Numbered from the stretch's first letter, positions 15,468-24,321 are shown. The stretch is 64,000 nucleotides of DNA from Streptomyces sp. ML-6 (GCF_030116705.1 NZ_JAOTIK010000003.1:62001-126000), one strand, 5' to 3'. Notes: generated from the letters alone by a model not told the origin. Numbers and translations are program-made.

Positions 15468-16109
15468 TCAGGCAGTGCGGGCCAGGTGCTCCCGGGCGGC
15501 AAGGTTGCGGCCTGCGTCGCACGAGACGCCGCTCCCGCACGGCGCGCAGGAGGCACGGTGCTCACGAAGAGCCGTGCGGATCTGGCCGTAGATCGGGGTG
15601 AGCGGAGCAGCGACGATCTGGGTGGTGCGGCGGATCCGCTGACGCAGCTCGATGACATGGGCGCAGCGGCCAGCACGGCAGTGGGGGCAGTCACTCTGCA
15701 GGTGATCGTCCAGTTGCTCGCGCAGCGGGCGGGTGGCGGCGGGCATCTGGACCGGCGCGGGCGTGGGCTGGGGACGGGGCTTGCGGATGGGGCGGGCGGT
15801 ACGACGGCCAGCGGCTGTGGTCTCGGCCTCGAGCAGGCGCTCGGTCCACTCCTCCACGCTGATGTCGATGGCGATGCGTTGCGCGCTGCCGGGGCAGCGG
15901 CGTCCGCCGGATGGCTTGTCGCCGAGGTATCGGCGCCCGGTCCGCTCGGCGGGGACGCCGTTGCGGTGGGGCAGGATCATCGAGCGCTGGAGGCGGTGCC
16001 AGGTGTCGCAGTCCGGGCAGACCACGAGGCGGGGCTCGTTCTCGCGGAGGCTGAGGTGCTCGGGCCGCATCGTGCTGGCCTTCAGGGGTGTACGTCCGTT
16101 GTGACGCAT
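15468..16109 (-). CDS. Multi-zinc-cluster protein, 213 aa, first gene of the leftward module
   Basis: Three Cys clusters: LVVCPDCDTWHRL near residue 29, SDCPHCRAGRCAH near 145, and CAPCGSGVSC near the C-terminus; the last recurs in the 63-aa protein. Basic Pro-rich linker between. GGGAG lies 7 bases before ATG 16109. Probably nucleic-acid binding. It stands next to the operator region shared with the divergent GntR gene and is likely under its control. Confidence 0.65.
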   Translation of the reverse strand: MRHNGRTPLKASTMRPEHLSLRENEPRLVVCPDCDTWHRLQRSMILPHRNGVPAERTGRRYLGDKPSGGRRCPGSAQRIAIDISVEEWTERLLEAETTAAGRRTARPIRKPRPQPTPAPVQMPAATRPLREQLDDHLQSDCPHCRAGRCAHVIELRQRIRRTTQIVAAPLTPIYGQIRTALREHRASCAPCGSGVSCDAGRNLAAREHLARTA

Positions 16110-16340
16110 TTGCTGTCTCCCTTGCTGTTGCGTTCTCCGACGGCCAGGTACAGGGGTTGGTCCTGCACTTGGCCCACGGGCAGCGCAACGGCTGCAGGTG
16201 GCACAACTGGCTGTGCTCCAGGGGACCGCGTCGTACTCGTCACCCTGGCCGGCGTGTAAGCACGGCAGCCAGACGTATGAAGTTGGAAGGGCCCGAGTTT
16301 GAAGACCCAGCGGTTCACGCCGCGCGGCTCCCTTGCGAGA
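16110..16340. other. Leader region of the leftward operon
   Basis: No convincing gene. It is long for a leader and lies between the operators (16343-16467) and ATG 16109. Confidence 0.4.
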
Positions 16341-16342
16341 CC

Positions 16343-16467
16343 TCGCTAGCGATGCCTCAAGGAAACGGTATCTCGCTAGGGATGTCAAGACATCCCTAGC
16401 GATGTAGGATCCGCGTTGTGGCGCCGTCGTGATCGGCGCAACGAGAGGCCGTAGGATCGCTAGCGAT
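16343..16467. promoter_or_regulatory. Operator cluster for the GntR regulator
   Basis: Three related sites: TCGCTAGCGATG at 16343; a perfect 13-bp inverted repeat at 16374-16401 (CGCTAGGGATGTC, AA, GACATCCCTAGCG); and the perfect 12-bp palindrome ATCGCTAGCGAT at 16456-16467. The last two are each followed by GATGTAGG. The third overlaps a -10-like TAGGAT (16452-16457) a short distance upstream of the GntR start, so autorepression is likely. The other sites could serve the leftward transfer operon. Confidence 0.72.
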
Positions 16468-16480
16468 GTAGGGAGAGGGG

Positions 16481-17233
16481 ATGTCTCGCGGACCACGCAA
16501 GCAACCGAAGTACCGCCAGATCGCTGACGCCCTGCGGGCTGCGATCGACGCGGGCGAATACCGCCCGGGGGATCGCCTGCCTGGCGAGAATCCACTAGCA
16601 GCCAAGTACGGCGTAGCAGCCATGACCGCACGTCAGGCGCTCAACGCACTCAAAAATGAAAGGCTGGTCGAGTCCCGCAAAGGCGCCGGCTTCTTCGTCC
16701 GATCCTTCACGCCGATCCGCAGCCGACGCGTCACTCGCCTCTCCCGGGAACGTTGGCGTGCAGGTCAGTCAGTCTTCGAAGCCGACGACAATCGAGCGCT
16801 GACCACGGACAGCCAAGTACTGGGAGACGTCATCCCGCCAGCAGCAATTGCTCGCGTCCTGCAGCTCCCCGAGGGCGAAATGGCCTTCGCCCGCTCTCGA
16901 CGGCACATCGTGGAGGGGCGGCCAGTGCTGCTCTCAACGTCGTACCTGCCTCGCGATCTAGTGGCTGGTACGGCAATCACTCAGGCAGACACGGGGGCAG
17001 GAGGCATCTATGCGCGGCTTACCGAACAAGGAGCCGAGCCGGTCCACTTCCGTGAGGAAGTAGCGATCCGCATGCCATCGGCTGACGATTCCGCTGGCCT
17101 CAACCTGCCTAGCGATACGCCGGTGATCAAGATTTGCCGCACCGCGTTCACAGCAGACGGCCACGCGGTGGAGGTCAACGAAATGACCCTGGATTCTGCG
17201 GCTTATGTTCTGGAGTACGACTTCGACGCGTAA
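16481..17233 (+). CDS. GntR-family regulator with UTRA domain (Kor-type), 250 aa
   Basis: N-terminal winged helix-turn-helix (YRQIADALRAAIDAGEY; GENPLAAKYGVAAMTARQAL; FFVRSF) and a UTRA effector-binding domain from about residue 90 (IVEGRPVLLSTSYLPRDL; CRTAFTADGHAVEVNEM). Streptomyces plasmids such as pSAM2 use GntR-type Kor proteins to hold transfer genes off. Length is standard for GntR/UTRA. GGGAGAGGGG precedes ATG 16481, and palindromic operators lie within 140 bp upstream. Confidence 0.85.
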   Translation: MSRGPRKQPKYRQIADALRAAIDAGEYRPGDRLPGENPLAAKYGVAAMTARQALNALKNERLVESRKGAGFFVRSFTPIRSRRVTRLSRERWRAGQSVFEADDNRALTTDSQVLGDVIPPAAIARVLQLPEGEMAFARSRRHIVEGRPVLLSTSYLPRDLVAGTAITQADTGAGGIYARLTEQGAEPVHFREEVAIRMPSADDSAGLNLPSDTPVIKICRTAFTADGHAVEVNEMTLDSAAYVLEYDFDA

Positions 17234-17317
17234 CAGCCGCCCATGTCCTCAGCCACCCCAGCAGCCAAGAGGAACAGCTCAATGATCACAAACACAGACC
17301 GCCCGCCATAAACGAGC

Positions 17318-17350
17318 GATGGCCGCCCTGCGCCAACAGGAGCGGCCATC
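17318..17350 (+). terminator. Weak hairpin after the GntR gene
   Basis: GATGGCCGC (17318-17326) and GCGGCCATC (17342-17350) form a 9-bp stem with a 15-base loop. No T-tract. Confidence 0.4.
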
Positions 17351-17375
17351 TGAAATGCCTCGACTCGCCAGCCCA

Positions 17376-18001
17376 CTACAGCCCGAGTCGTGTCCGGTGA
17401 GGTGACCTCGCCGGGGTGATGCCCGTGCACCCATGGGTCCGCGCAGTCACCTGTACCCAGGATAGGCGTCCCTTCCCACGGGGCGCCACCACCCCTGGGC
17501 ACCACCAGGTCACATTCGCTGGACATGGCTCCCCTGACAGGGGAGAACCACCACCATGCGCCGCCCGCACCACCCCCGCCGGCCTCCGGCCACCTCGTCG
17601 GGATCTTTCTTCGACTTCTATGTCACATCTGCCGGTGAAACCGCACTTGTGGCAGATGTGACGCGCATCTACACCTCCAGCCGCCCCGGCCTGCGCCGTG
17701 ATTCCGTACGCACGACGGGGACGGCCCGTCGGCATCGGACTTGCGGGACTAACCCCCGCGTCGGCCACGGTGCCGCCATGACACCCATTTCTTCGCAGGC
17801 CGGGGCATCCGCCCTGATCCGGACGGTCCCGATGAACACCGTAGCGGCGTCGGCCGCCGTCCCATGTGGCGGGACGCCATCCGAAGTTTTTGCTCACCGT
17901 GCGGGAGAGATCAGGGGTCTCGCCGCTCCCTCGCCTCTGTCCACAGGCGGTCTGCGCGAGGCTGCTGGGATGATCTCTTCTCTCGTTGTCCGGGTGGGTC
18001 G
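17376..18001. other. Non-coding stretch with inverted repeats upstream of the HTH/DciA genes (origin candidate)
   Basis: About 625 bp with no convincing gene. It holds a hairpin CTCCCCT-GAC-AGGGGAG (17529-17545) and a perfect 12-bp inverted repeat GTCACATCTGCC/GGCAGATGTGAC (17622-17633, 17651-17662). A DnaA-box-like TGTCCACA lies near 17939. It sits directly before the presumed replication genes. It could also be only a regulated promoter region. Confidence 0.45.
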
Positions 18002-19351
18002 GTGAGTGCCGTGGCGGCGTCGGCCGCCGTGGTGCCCGCTCCGGGTTCGTCGTCCGGGTTCGTCGACGGCCGGCTCGTCGACGACCAGGCCGTCGACGAG
18101 CCGGTGTCGGTGCTGGTCGTGGGTGAGGGCCAGGAGGTGTGGCGTACGCGGTCGCGGCGGTGTGAGCCGCGGGCGTGGCTGCGTGCGGTGGTGTGGCTGG
18201 TCTCTGCGGGGCTGCATCCGGGGGCCGGGGCGACGACGGTCGTGGTGGCGCGGGATCTCGCGGACCGGATGGACTACGGGCGCGGGCTGGTGATGTACGG
18301 GATGGAGGGCACCGCGCGGCGGTGCGGCGTGTCGGTCGCGACGGTGAAGCGGCACGTGAAGGTGTTGCGGGAGCTCGGTGCTCTGGCCTGGTGGCGGCAC
18401 GGGTCGAAGACCAACCTCCGCCTGCCCGGACGGCCGTACACGGCGACGGCGACGGTCTACGCGGCGGTGGTCCCGCCGGTGTACGACGAGGCGATGGGGC
18501 ACCGGCTGGAGGGGTCGGGGTACCGGGCGCGGGTGTGCGGGGTGACCGGGGCCGGCCGGGAGCGGGCGGTCGCACAGTCCGCTGCCCGCAGCGAGGCGCG
18601 CCGGTCGCGGAAGTCCCGTACGGGGCGCCGTGCGGCCGCACGCCGGGGTGCCGGTGTTCCGGGGGCTGCTCCTGTGGATAACTCGGCTGTGGATAACCGC
18701 AGTTCAGCGGGCCGTGAGCCCCATTCTCTTGGTCGTTACCCCGACGTACCTGATGTTGATGTTGATGGTGGTAGTAAAGACACCTCGCGCGAGGGCGCGA
18801 GCCGCCGAAACGCATGCCCTACCCCTCGAAAGACCAGAAGCAACAGCGACGGGAGCCGTCGTACGGCCCGTCAGACCCGGCAGGACATCGAGACGGCCCG
18901 GCATGTCAGGGCCCTGGTCAACTGGGCCCAGGGCACCAGGCTGCGAAGGCTGGCGTTCGTGCTGCGGCCGCTGACCGACGCGGGGTGGGACGCCTACCAG
19001 ATCGCGGCGGAGCTCCACTCCTGGATGCTGACCTGGCGCCCGGCCCGGCCCGCGGAATACATCCGCGCCCGCCTCGACCAGCAGGCCACCGCCGAGCACC
19101 AGGCCCAACAGGCCGACCTGGGCGAGGGCTGGGACGAGACCGCCGCCACCGGCCCGCTGCGCGCCTCGCGCCCCGGCCTGGTCCACAACGTGCTGGCCCT
19201 CCTCGACGCGGGCCTGACCGCCTTCGCCGAGCGCCAGGCCGAGCTCGGCTACGACGACCTCCTCCCCCAGATCACCACCAGCCACGGCACCTGGACGGAC
19301 GCCGACACCGCCGCGGCCGACGTCGCCGCCTTCCTGGGAGGCACCGCATGA
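18002..19351 (+). CDS. HTH plasmid protein, possible replication initiator, 449 aa
   Basis: Residues about 70-160 form a winged helix-turn-helix region (YGRGLVMYGMEGTARRCGVS; ATVKRHVKVLRELGALAWW). Basic, disordered middle (SARRSRKSRTGRR), then a helical C-terminal part (LVNWAQGTRLRRLAFVLRPL; ELHSWMLTWRPARPAEYIRA). The last codons overlap the DUF721 gene (ATGA). GTG 18002 is a best guess; a weak GGTGGG precedes it. Proteins of this shape head replication/maintenance loci on Streptomyces plasmids, but a transcription-factor role is equally possible. Confidence 0.65.
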   Translation: MSAVAASAAVVPAPGSSSGFVDGRLVDDQAVDEPVSVLVVGEGQEVWRTRSRRCEPRAWLRAVVWLVSAGLHPGAGATTVVVARDLADRMDYGRGLVMYGMEGTARRCGVSVATVKRHVKVLRELGALAWWRHGSKTNLRLPGRPYTATATVYAAVVPPVYDEAMGHRLEGSGYRARVCGVTGAGRERAVAQSAARSEARRSRKSRTGRRAAARRGAGVPGAAPVDNSAVDNRSSAGREPHSLGRYPDVPDVDVDGGSKDTSREGASRRNACPTPRKTRSNSDGSRRTARQTRQDIETARHVRALVNWAQGTRLRRLAFVLRPLTDAGWDAYQIAAELHSWMLTWRPARPAEYIRARLDQQATAEHQAQQADLGEGWDETAATGPLRASRPGLVHNVLALLDAGLTAFAERQAELGYDDLLPQITTSHGTWTDADTAAADVAAFLGGTA

Positions 19352-20100
19352 CCACCACCACGACCCCGACCGCGACGACCGGCACCACCACGGCCTCCGG
19401 CGTCGACCTGGCCCGCGTCGCACTCCAGAACGCCCTCGCGGCGGCCAAGACCCGCCCGTCGCAGCCACGGCGCCGCACCGGTGCGGCGGCCTCCCGGCGC
19501 GGCAGCGACGGGCGCGACCCGATGGGCCTGGGCGACGCCATCAAGCGGATGATGACCGAGCGCGGCTGGAACACCGCCGCGGCCGGCGGAAGCGTCCTCG
19601 ACCAGTGGCCCACCATCGCCCCCACCCTCGTGGGCAAGGTCGCCGCCGTACGGTTCGACGAGGAGACCCGCACCCTGCACCTGCGCCCCGTCTCACCCGC
19701 ATACCGCACCCAACTCACCCTCCACCAGGCCCGGTTCATCAACCAGATCAACGCCGTCGTCGGCCCCGGCACCGTGCACCACCTGATGCTCCTCGCCCCC
19801 GGGGCCGTCGACGCCCCCGGCCCGGGCACGGCCGGGGCGGCCGTGCCGCACACCCCGACCCCGGCACCCGGCCCAGCCGCGCGGCCCGAGCAGCCCCGGC
19901 CCCGGCACCCCGGCTACCTCGCCGCCCTAGACGCCCACCGCGCCGCCGGCGGCGCTTCCGAGACCGCGCTCGCGCCCCTCATCCGGGAGGCCGCCGACCG
20001 CCAGACCCAAGCCCTTCTCCAGAACCGCGAACCCGAGGCGGCCTTCACCGAGATCGCCGCCCAGAACCCGTTTCGTATCCCCTGCTGGCGAGTAGCCTGA
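19348..20100 (+). CDS. DUF721/DciA-like protein, 250 aa
   Basis: Residues about 60-155 match the DUF721 (DciA) pattern: DAIKRMMTERGWNTAAAGGS, WPTIAPTLVGKVAAVRFDEE, TLHLRPVSPAYRTQLTL and INAVVGPGTVHHLML. DciA loads or helps load the replicative DnaB helicase in bacteria that lack DnaC. The N-terminal 50 residues and the Pro-rich C-terminal 90 residues are extra. GGGAGG before ATG 19348; coupled to the HTH gene. A plasmid copy beside an HTH protein suggests helicase recruitment at the plasmid origin (inference). Confidence 0.72.
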   Translation: MTTTTTPTATTGTTTASGVDLARVALQNALAAAKTRPSQPRRRTGAAASRRGSDGRDPMGLGDAIKRMMTERGWNTAAAGGSVLDQWPTIAPTLVGKVAAVRFDEETRTLHLRPVSPAYRTQLTLHQARFINQINAVVGPGTVHHLMLLAPGAVDAPGPGTAGAAVPHTPTPAPGPAARPEQPRPRHPGYLAALDAHRAAGGASETALAPLIREAADRQTQALLQNREPEAAFTEIAAQNPFRIPCWRVA

Positions 20101-20113
20101 GCCCTACGCTGGC

Positions 20114-20428
20114 GTGGTGGTTGAGGGTGCTGGCGGGGCCGTGCAGAGGGTGTGCGAGGGCTGTGGTGAACGGCTGAGGCCGGCTGCCCGGCCGCACGCG
20201 GTGTTCTGCTCGGCGGCGTGTCGTTCCAGGCAGTGGCGGTTGCGGCGCCGGTTGCGTCGGCGCCTGGCGGCGGTCCGCGGTGAGGGCGACCGGAGGTCGT
20301 GTCCGATCTGCGGGTCGGGCTGGATTGCCGGGGTCGACCGGAGTGTGCGGGCGGTCTACTGCTCGAAGCGGTGCAAGGTGGCCGCCTGGCGGCTGCGGAA
20401 GGAAACGTTCGGGACTCGGTCACAGTGA
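20114..20428 (+). CDS. Small two-zinc-cluster protein, 104 aa
   Basis: Two similar modules: CEGCGERLRPAARPHAVFC followed by SAACRSRQWR, and CPICGSG followed by VYCSKRCKVAAWRLRK. The pattern C-x2-C ... C-x3-C with a basic tail is that of small FCS/MYND-like zinc fingers, and it recurs at the end of the 412-aa protein at 40,092. Starts 14 bp after the DciA-like gene. Probably binds DNA or RNA. Confidence 0.68.
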   Translation: MVVEGAGGAVQRVCEGCGERLRPAARPHAVFCSAACRSRQWRLRRRLRRRLAAVRGEGDRRSCPICGSGWIAGVDRSVRAVYCSKRCKVAAWRLRKETFGTRSQ

Positions 20429-20595
20429 CCGTGCGGCGAACACTTCTGTGAACCCCATACGGTCACGTTCGGTCGTTTTCCGTCTTTTATTGCGATCTTC
20501 CTACTTCTGGTCTGACTCTCCGTAAAGGAAGCGGAACCGGTCCATCTCGGCCCGAAGTGCCGTGCCGGTTAACGCAGTTGGATGGTGAGTGCACC
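20429..20595 (+). promoter_or_regulatory. AT-richer gap, likely promoter of the RacO/RacP-like pair
   Basis: A locally T-rich stretch (about 20,465-20,515) in an otherwise GC-rich region, before the ATG at 20596. No clean -35/-10 pair can be assigned. Confidence 0.35.
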
Positions 20596-21597
20596 ATGCC
20601 GGAGGAGAACAGCAACGTCGGAGAAGTGACCTTGTCCCGCTACGAGCAGATCGTGGCCGAGCTGCGGGACGTGGTCGAACAGCAGACGCGCGGGCAGTTC
20701 ACGATCGGGGACCGCGCCCTGGAGATCGAGCCGATGCGGGAGACGGGCGGCGGGGTGCCGACCGATCCGGAGTGGTCGGTGACCGCGACGCTGACGCGGC
20801 TGGCCGAGGATATCGGCCTGAAGTTCAGCACGGTGAAGTCGGCGAGGTGGACGTCCTCGCGATGGCCGGCCGACCGTCGTCAGCCCGGTGTCTCCTTCAC
20901 CGTTCACCGGACGCTGGCCTTCATCGAGGACGAGGAGGAGCGGTTCGCCGTCATCCTCACTCCGCCCGAGGGCAAAACCCGGTGGGTGCCGGACGACGCC
21001 CGCCGCTACGTGGGCAACCAGGTCGAGACGCCCATCACGCCCCAGGAGAAGATCACCGCCATCCACTCCCTGGCCCAGGACGACCAGGTCGCCGCAGCGG
21101 TGACCAGCGTGTTCCTGAAACGTCCGGAGGTGACGGCCTCGGTCACCCCGGTGGACAGGGCCCGGGTGGTGGAGGAGTTCACCCGCGACGAGCACGTCGC
21201 CACCACGGCGGCGACGAACCTGCTCCGGCGGCCGGACATCGCGTTCAAGGCGATGAGCGACGACCACGCCCGCTTCCAGGTCAACCATGCCCAGAACGAA
21301 CGCTCCCGACAAGCCCGCGAGCACTTCGAGGACACCAGCCCGGTCGCCCCGGCGGTCCGCAACATCGACCGGACAGTGGAGTTCCTCGACCTGGTCACCG
21401 CCTGCCACGCGTTCGTCGCCGCGGCCGGTCGCACCGTCCCCGGCCTGCGCGACCGGACCTTGTCCGAGGACGAAGGCGTCATCGTCCACCAGAACGTCGC
21501 CAAGGTGAGAGCGACGCTGGACTGGATCGAGACCGCGGTCGACACCGGCAAGGTCGACATGGACGACGAGCTCGCGGCCATGCTGCGGGGCGAGTAG
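20596..21597 (+). CDS. DUF6192 / RacO-like protein, 333 aa
   Basis: N-terminal MPEENSNVGEVTLSRYEQIV, a segment LTRLAEDIGLKFSTVKSAR that reads like a helix-turn-helix, then long charged helices (ITPQEKITAIHSLAQDDQVA; FTRDEHVATTAATNLLRRPD). I associate this with DUF6192, annotated as RacO in Streptomyces plasmids and chromosomes. ATG 20596 chosen; ribosome site is weak. Paired with the RacP-like gene 2 bp downstream. Biochemical role not known to me. Confidence 0.68.
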   Translation: MPEENSNVGEVTLSRYEQIVAELRDVVEQQTRGQFTIGDRALEIEPMRETGGGVPTDPEWSVTATLTRLAEDIGLKFSTVKSARWTSSRWPADRRQPGVSFTVHRTLAFIEDEEERFAVILTPPEGKTRWVPDDARRYVGNQVETPITPQEKITAIHSLAQDDQVAAAVTSVFLKRPEVTASVTPVDRARVVEEFTRDEHVATTAATNLLRRPDIAFKAMSDDHARFQVNHAQNERSRQAREHFEDTSPVAPAVRNIDRTVEFLDLVTACHAFVAAAGRTVPGLRDRTLSEDEGVIVHQNVAKVRATLDWIETAVDTGKVDMDDELAAMLRGE

Positions 21598-21599
21598 TC

Positions 21600-22019
21600 G
21601 TGCCCCGCGCCTCCCGGCGCAAGGGAGACGCCGCCAGACGGCACGCGGACACCGTCCGCTTCGTCCTCTTCGAGGCCCGCCCAGCCGGGCTGGAGTTCCA
21701 CCAGCTGGTCAGGGCCAGCGCACTGTCCCCTCACCAGGTCCGCTCGGGCCTCGCGGCGCTGAAGGACGAGGCCGCATCCAAGGGCTGGCCCCCGCTGATC
21801 TGGACCCGCAGCGACGGCTACCAGCTCGGCGCAGAACGGGCCGCGCTGGAGGCATACGAACGGCAGGTGGTGGGCGAGAAGCTGACCCAGTTCCGCCGGT
21901 TCATCACCGGCACCGTCGCCCCGCACGCCGCCGCCCACCCGAACGACAAGTGGGTACGGCACATCGTCGCCCAGCTCAACTCCATCGAATCCACCCTCGA
22001 CCTCGTCGCCTCAGCCTGA
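21600..22019 (+). CDS. RacP-like winged-helix protein, 139 aa
   Basis: FVLFEARPAGLEFHQLVRAS, then ALSPHQVRSGLAALKDEAAS and a wing-like YQLGAE form a small winged helix. The C-terminal helices (YERQVVGEKLTQFRRFITGT) likely dimerise. GTG 21600 starts 2 bp after the RacO-like stop. Commonly found as a pair with RacO in Streptomyces. Followed by a strong hairpin. Confidence 0.65.
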   Translation: MPRASRRKGDAARRHADTVRFVLFEARPAGLEFHQLVRASALSPHQVRSGLAALKDEAASKGWPPLIWTRSDGYQLGAERAALEAYERQVVGEKLTQFRRFITGTVAPHAAAHPNDKWVRHIVAQLNSIESTLDLVASA

Positions 22020-22035
22020 CCCAACCCACCCGGCG

Positions 22036-22062
22036 GGGCCGGACGGCGAAGCCGTCCGGCCC
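22036..22062 (+). terminator. Hairpin after the RacP-like gene
   Basis: GGGCCGGACGGC-GAA-GCCGTCCGGCCC, a 12-bp perfect stem 17 bp past the stop. Confidence 0.65.
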
Positions 22063-22091
22063 TGCACCCATGCCTGGAGGCACCCGTTGTC

Positions 22092-22919
22092 ATGCGCCGC
22101 CGCCGCTATCCCACCGACACCACCGACGCTGAATGGGCCCTGATCGAACCACTGCTACCCATCCCGGCGTGCGACACCGTCGTCGGAGGGCGCCCAGAGA
22201 AGCATCCGAGGCGCGAGATCGTGGACGCGATCCGCTATGTCGTGGACACCGGCTGCAAGTGGAGGGCCCTGCCGGCGGACTTCCCGCCTTGGCGGACGGT
22301 CTGGGGGTTCATGGCCCGCTGGGCGGCCGCCGGGATCGTCAACCTGATCCGTGACCACCTGACCTCACGCATCCGCCGTGAGCTGGGCAAAGGGCCGAGA
22401 GCTGTCGCCACGGTCATCGACTCCCAGTCAGTGAAGGCCGCTGAGACCGTCTCCCGGGCGACACGTGGCTATGACGCGGGCAAGAAAATCAACGGCCGCA
22501 AACGGCACGTCGTGGTCGACACCCGCGGCCTCCCGCTGATGGTGATGGTCACCCCCGCCTCCCTCAGCGACCGCGACGCGGCCAAGGAAATTCTCTTCCG
22601 ACTTCGCCTCACCCACCCGGAGATCACGATCGTCTGGGCGGATTCTGCCTACGCGGGCAAGCTCGTGGCCTGGGCGAAAAGGCGTCTCAACCTCACGATC
22701 AAGCCGGTCAGCCGCCCGAAGGACACCTCCGGATTCATCGTTCTGCCCCGACGCTGGGTCGTTGAAAGGTCGCTGGCCTGGATGATGCACGCCCGTCGCC
22801 ACGCAAGGGACTACGAACGCCTCGTCCAGCACTCCGAAACTCTCATCACCTGGGCAGCGATCACCTTGATGACCAGGCGTCTCACCCGGACGAAACAGCA
22901 ACAGAACCGGCCATGCTGA
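22092..22919 (+). CDS. IS5-type DDE transposase, 275 aa
   Basis: N-terminal DUF4096-like domain (YPTDTTDAEWALIEPLLP; IVDAIRYVVDTGCKWRALP), then the DDE domain: TVIDSQSVKAA (first Asp), IVWADSAYAGK (second Asp), RRWVVERSLAWMMHARR (Glu). All three catalytic residues are present and the frame is open, so the element may be active. Length is normal for single-frame IS5 members. Confidence 0.88.
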   Translation: MRRRRYPTDTTDAEWALIEPLLPIPACDTVVGGRPEKHPRREIVDAIRYVVDTGCKWRALPADFPPWRTVWGFMARWAAAGIVNLIRDHLTSRIRRELGKGPRAVATVIDSQSVKAAETVSRATRGYDAGKKINGRKRHVVVDTRGLPLMVMVTPASLSDRDAAKEILFRLRLTHPEITIVWADSAYAGKLVAWAKRRLNLTIKPVSRPKDTSGFIVLPRRWVVERSLAWMMHARRHARDYERLVQHSETLITWAAITLMTRRLTRTKQQQNRPC

Positions 22920-22923
22920 ACAG

Positions 22924-22945
22924 CCCTCTGAGTCTGCTCAGAGGG
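22924..22945 (+). terminator. Hairpin after the IS5-type transposase
   Basis: CCCTCTGAG-TCTG-CTCAGAGGG, 4 bp past the stop codon. Confidence 0.55.
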
Positions 22946-23217
22946 TCTGACGTTGGTGCGGCAGACTTCCCCGGCGGTGTCATCTAGACCAAACGCACGA
23001 ACCGCATCTCGTGTCCATCCCCGACGGGAGTGACAGCTCTTCCGGTCGCAATCTCCGCAGCCGAGGCGCCTCCACCGCTGGACTGCAAGGCGGACAGGAA
23101 TTGAAACCGACTCTTTCCGGCTGGTCCCGCACCAGGGCAAGCAGTCACACCCTCCTTAAGCGTGCCCGGTTCGCTCAGGATGGTGGCAAATGCCGGTCAA
23201 GGAAGGGTGATTGCATC

Positions 23218-23928
23218 ATGGCGGACTGGGTGAAGGTCGCGGGAAGTCTCTCGGCCATCTCGGCGGGGTCCAGGACGACGGTGTGGGGTGTGAACGCGGC
23301 GAGCGCGATCTACCACTACACGAACTACGACGGAAGCCCCTGGATCAACATCCCGGGAGGCTTGAGTGACATCGGCGCGGCGGCGGACGGCACCGTCTGG
23401 GGCGTCAACAGCGGCAACCAGATCTACCGGTACACCGGAGACCAGAGCACGACGAACTGGGTGGGCATCAACGGCAGCCTGGTCCGCATCGACGCGGGCT
23501 CCCGGACCAACGTGTGGGGCGTCGACTCCGCCGGCAGCATCTACCGGTACACCAACCACGACGCCAACCCGTGGCTCAAGATCCCCGGCTCACTCAGCGA
23601 CATCGGCGCTGCGGCGGACGGCACCGTCTGGGGGGTCAACAGCAGCAACCGGGTCTACCGGTACACCGGGGACCAAGACCCCTCCGACCCGTGGGCGGAC
23701 GTCAACGGAAGTCTGAAGCGGATCGCGGTGGGCTCCCGGACCAACGTGTGGGGCGTCGACCCGGCCGGCAGTATCTACCGGTACACCAACAACGACGCCA
23801 GCGGAACCAACCCCTGGATCAAGATTCCCGGCACCGCCACCGACATCGCCGCCGGCGCCGACGGCACCGCCTGGCACATCAACAACGCAGGGGACATCTT
23901 CCGCTACACCGGCGACCAGCCCAGCTGA
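23218..23928 (+). CDS. Six-bladed tectonin/tachylectin-like propeller protein, 236 aa
   Basis: Six tandem units of about 37-41 residues, each with a leading Trp, a [VI]WG[VI] core and a Y[RH]YT end. The units alternate between two types: SRTxVWGV...YRYTN and ADGTVWGV...YRYTGDQ, so a two-blade unit seems to have been copied three times. This is the tectonin (TECPR) lectin fold, which binds sugars or lipopolysaccharide-like ligands. No signal peptide or membrane helix. GGAAGG ribosome site before ATG 23218; the frame extends upstream without support. Confidence 0.8.
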   Translation: MADWVKVAGSLSAISAGSRTTVWGVNAASAIYHYTNYDGSPWINIPGGLSDIGAAADGTVWGVNSGNQIYRYTGDQSTTNWVGINGSLVRIDAGSRTNVWGVDSAGSIYRYTNHDANPWLKIPGSLSDIGAAADGTVWGVNSSNRVYRYTGDQDPSDPWADVNGSLKRIAVGSRTNVWGVDPAGSIYRYTNNDASGTNPWIKIPGTATDIAAGADGTAWHINNAGDIFRYTGDQPS

Positions 23929-24321
23929 TCCCCACCAAGCACTCCCCGCGGCCCTCTGACCGAAATCGGTCGGGGGGCCGCACACGTCGCACGAGCCACC
24001 GGACCGACACCGAGGGCTGTCCGGACCTACGGTTCCGCGGCCGAAAGATCGAGCTCTGACAGACGGCCCTCGACAACCCGAAGCCGCGAAAGCGCTGGCG
24101 CCTGACCGCAAGGATCAGAAACAGGCACCCAGGAAGAAATCCTCCAGACCCAGCAGCGCCGCACCGGGCACGACGGCACCCTGGAATCCAGCATCCGGGC
24201 CGCCCGTCACCGGGCCCGCACCGAGCGCGGCCAGGCCTCCATCGCACCGGCCCGGCCCCGGCACACAACCGCGGCGTGACCCGGCGCAGACCACGCATGC
24301 CGAATCAGGGGCGCGTCTCGT
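23929..24321. other. Gap between the propeller and the DUF6225-type gene
   Basis: No convincing gene. A plus-strand frame at about 24,130-24,280 reads like the tail of some degraded gene (Arg/Ala-rich) but has no start or family match that I can defend. Confidence 0.35.

Larger units (their letters stand above)
22063..22950 (+). mobile_element. IS5-family-type insertion sequence (limits approximate)
   Basis: One intact transposase gene (22092-22919) with little sequence on either side. I could not define terminal inverted repeats or a target duplication with confidence, so the limits are set by the flanking hairpins. Confidence 0.6.

Noticed and set aside
17556-18005. Plus-strand 149-aa frame in the origin candidate region
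   Set aside because: No ribosome site or family pattern, and it runs through inverted repeats.
22036-22950. Exact terminal inverted repeats of the IS5-type element
   Set aside because: No convincing matching pair could be found by eye on both sides of the transposase.
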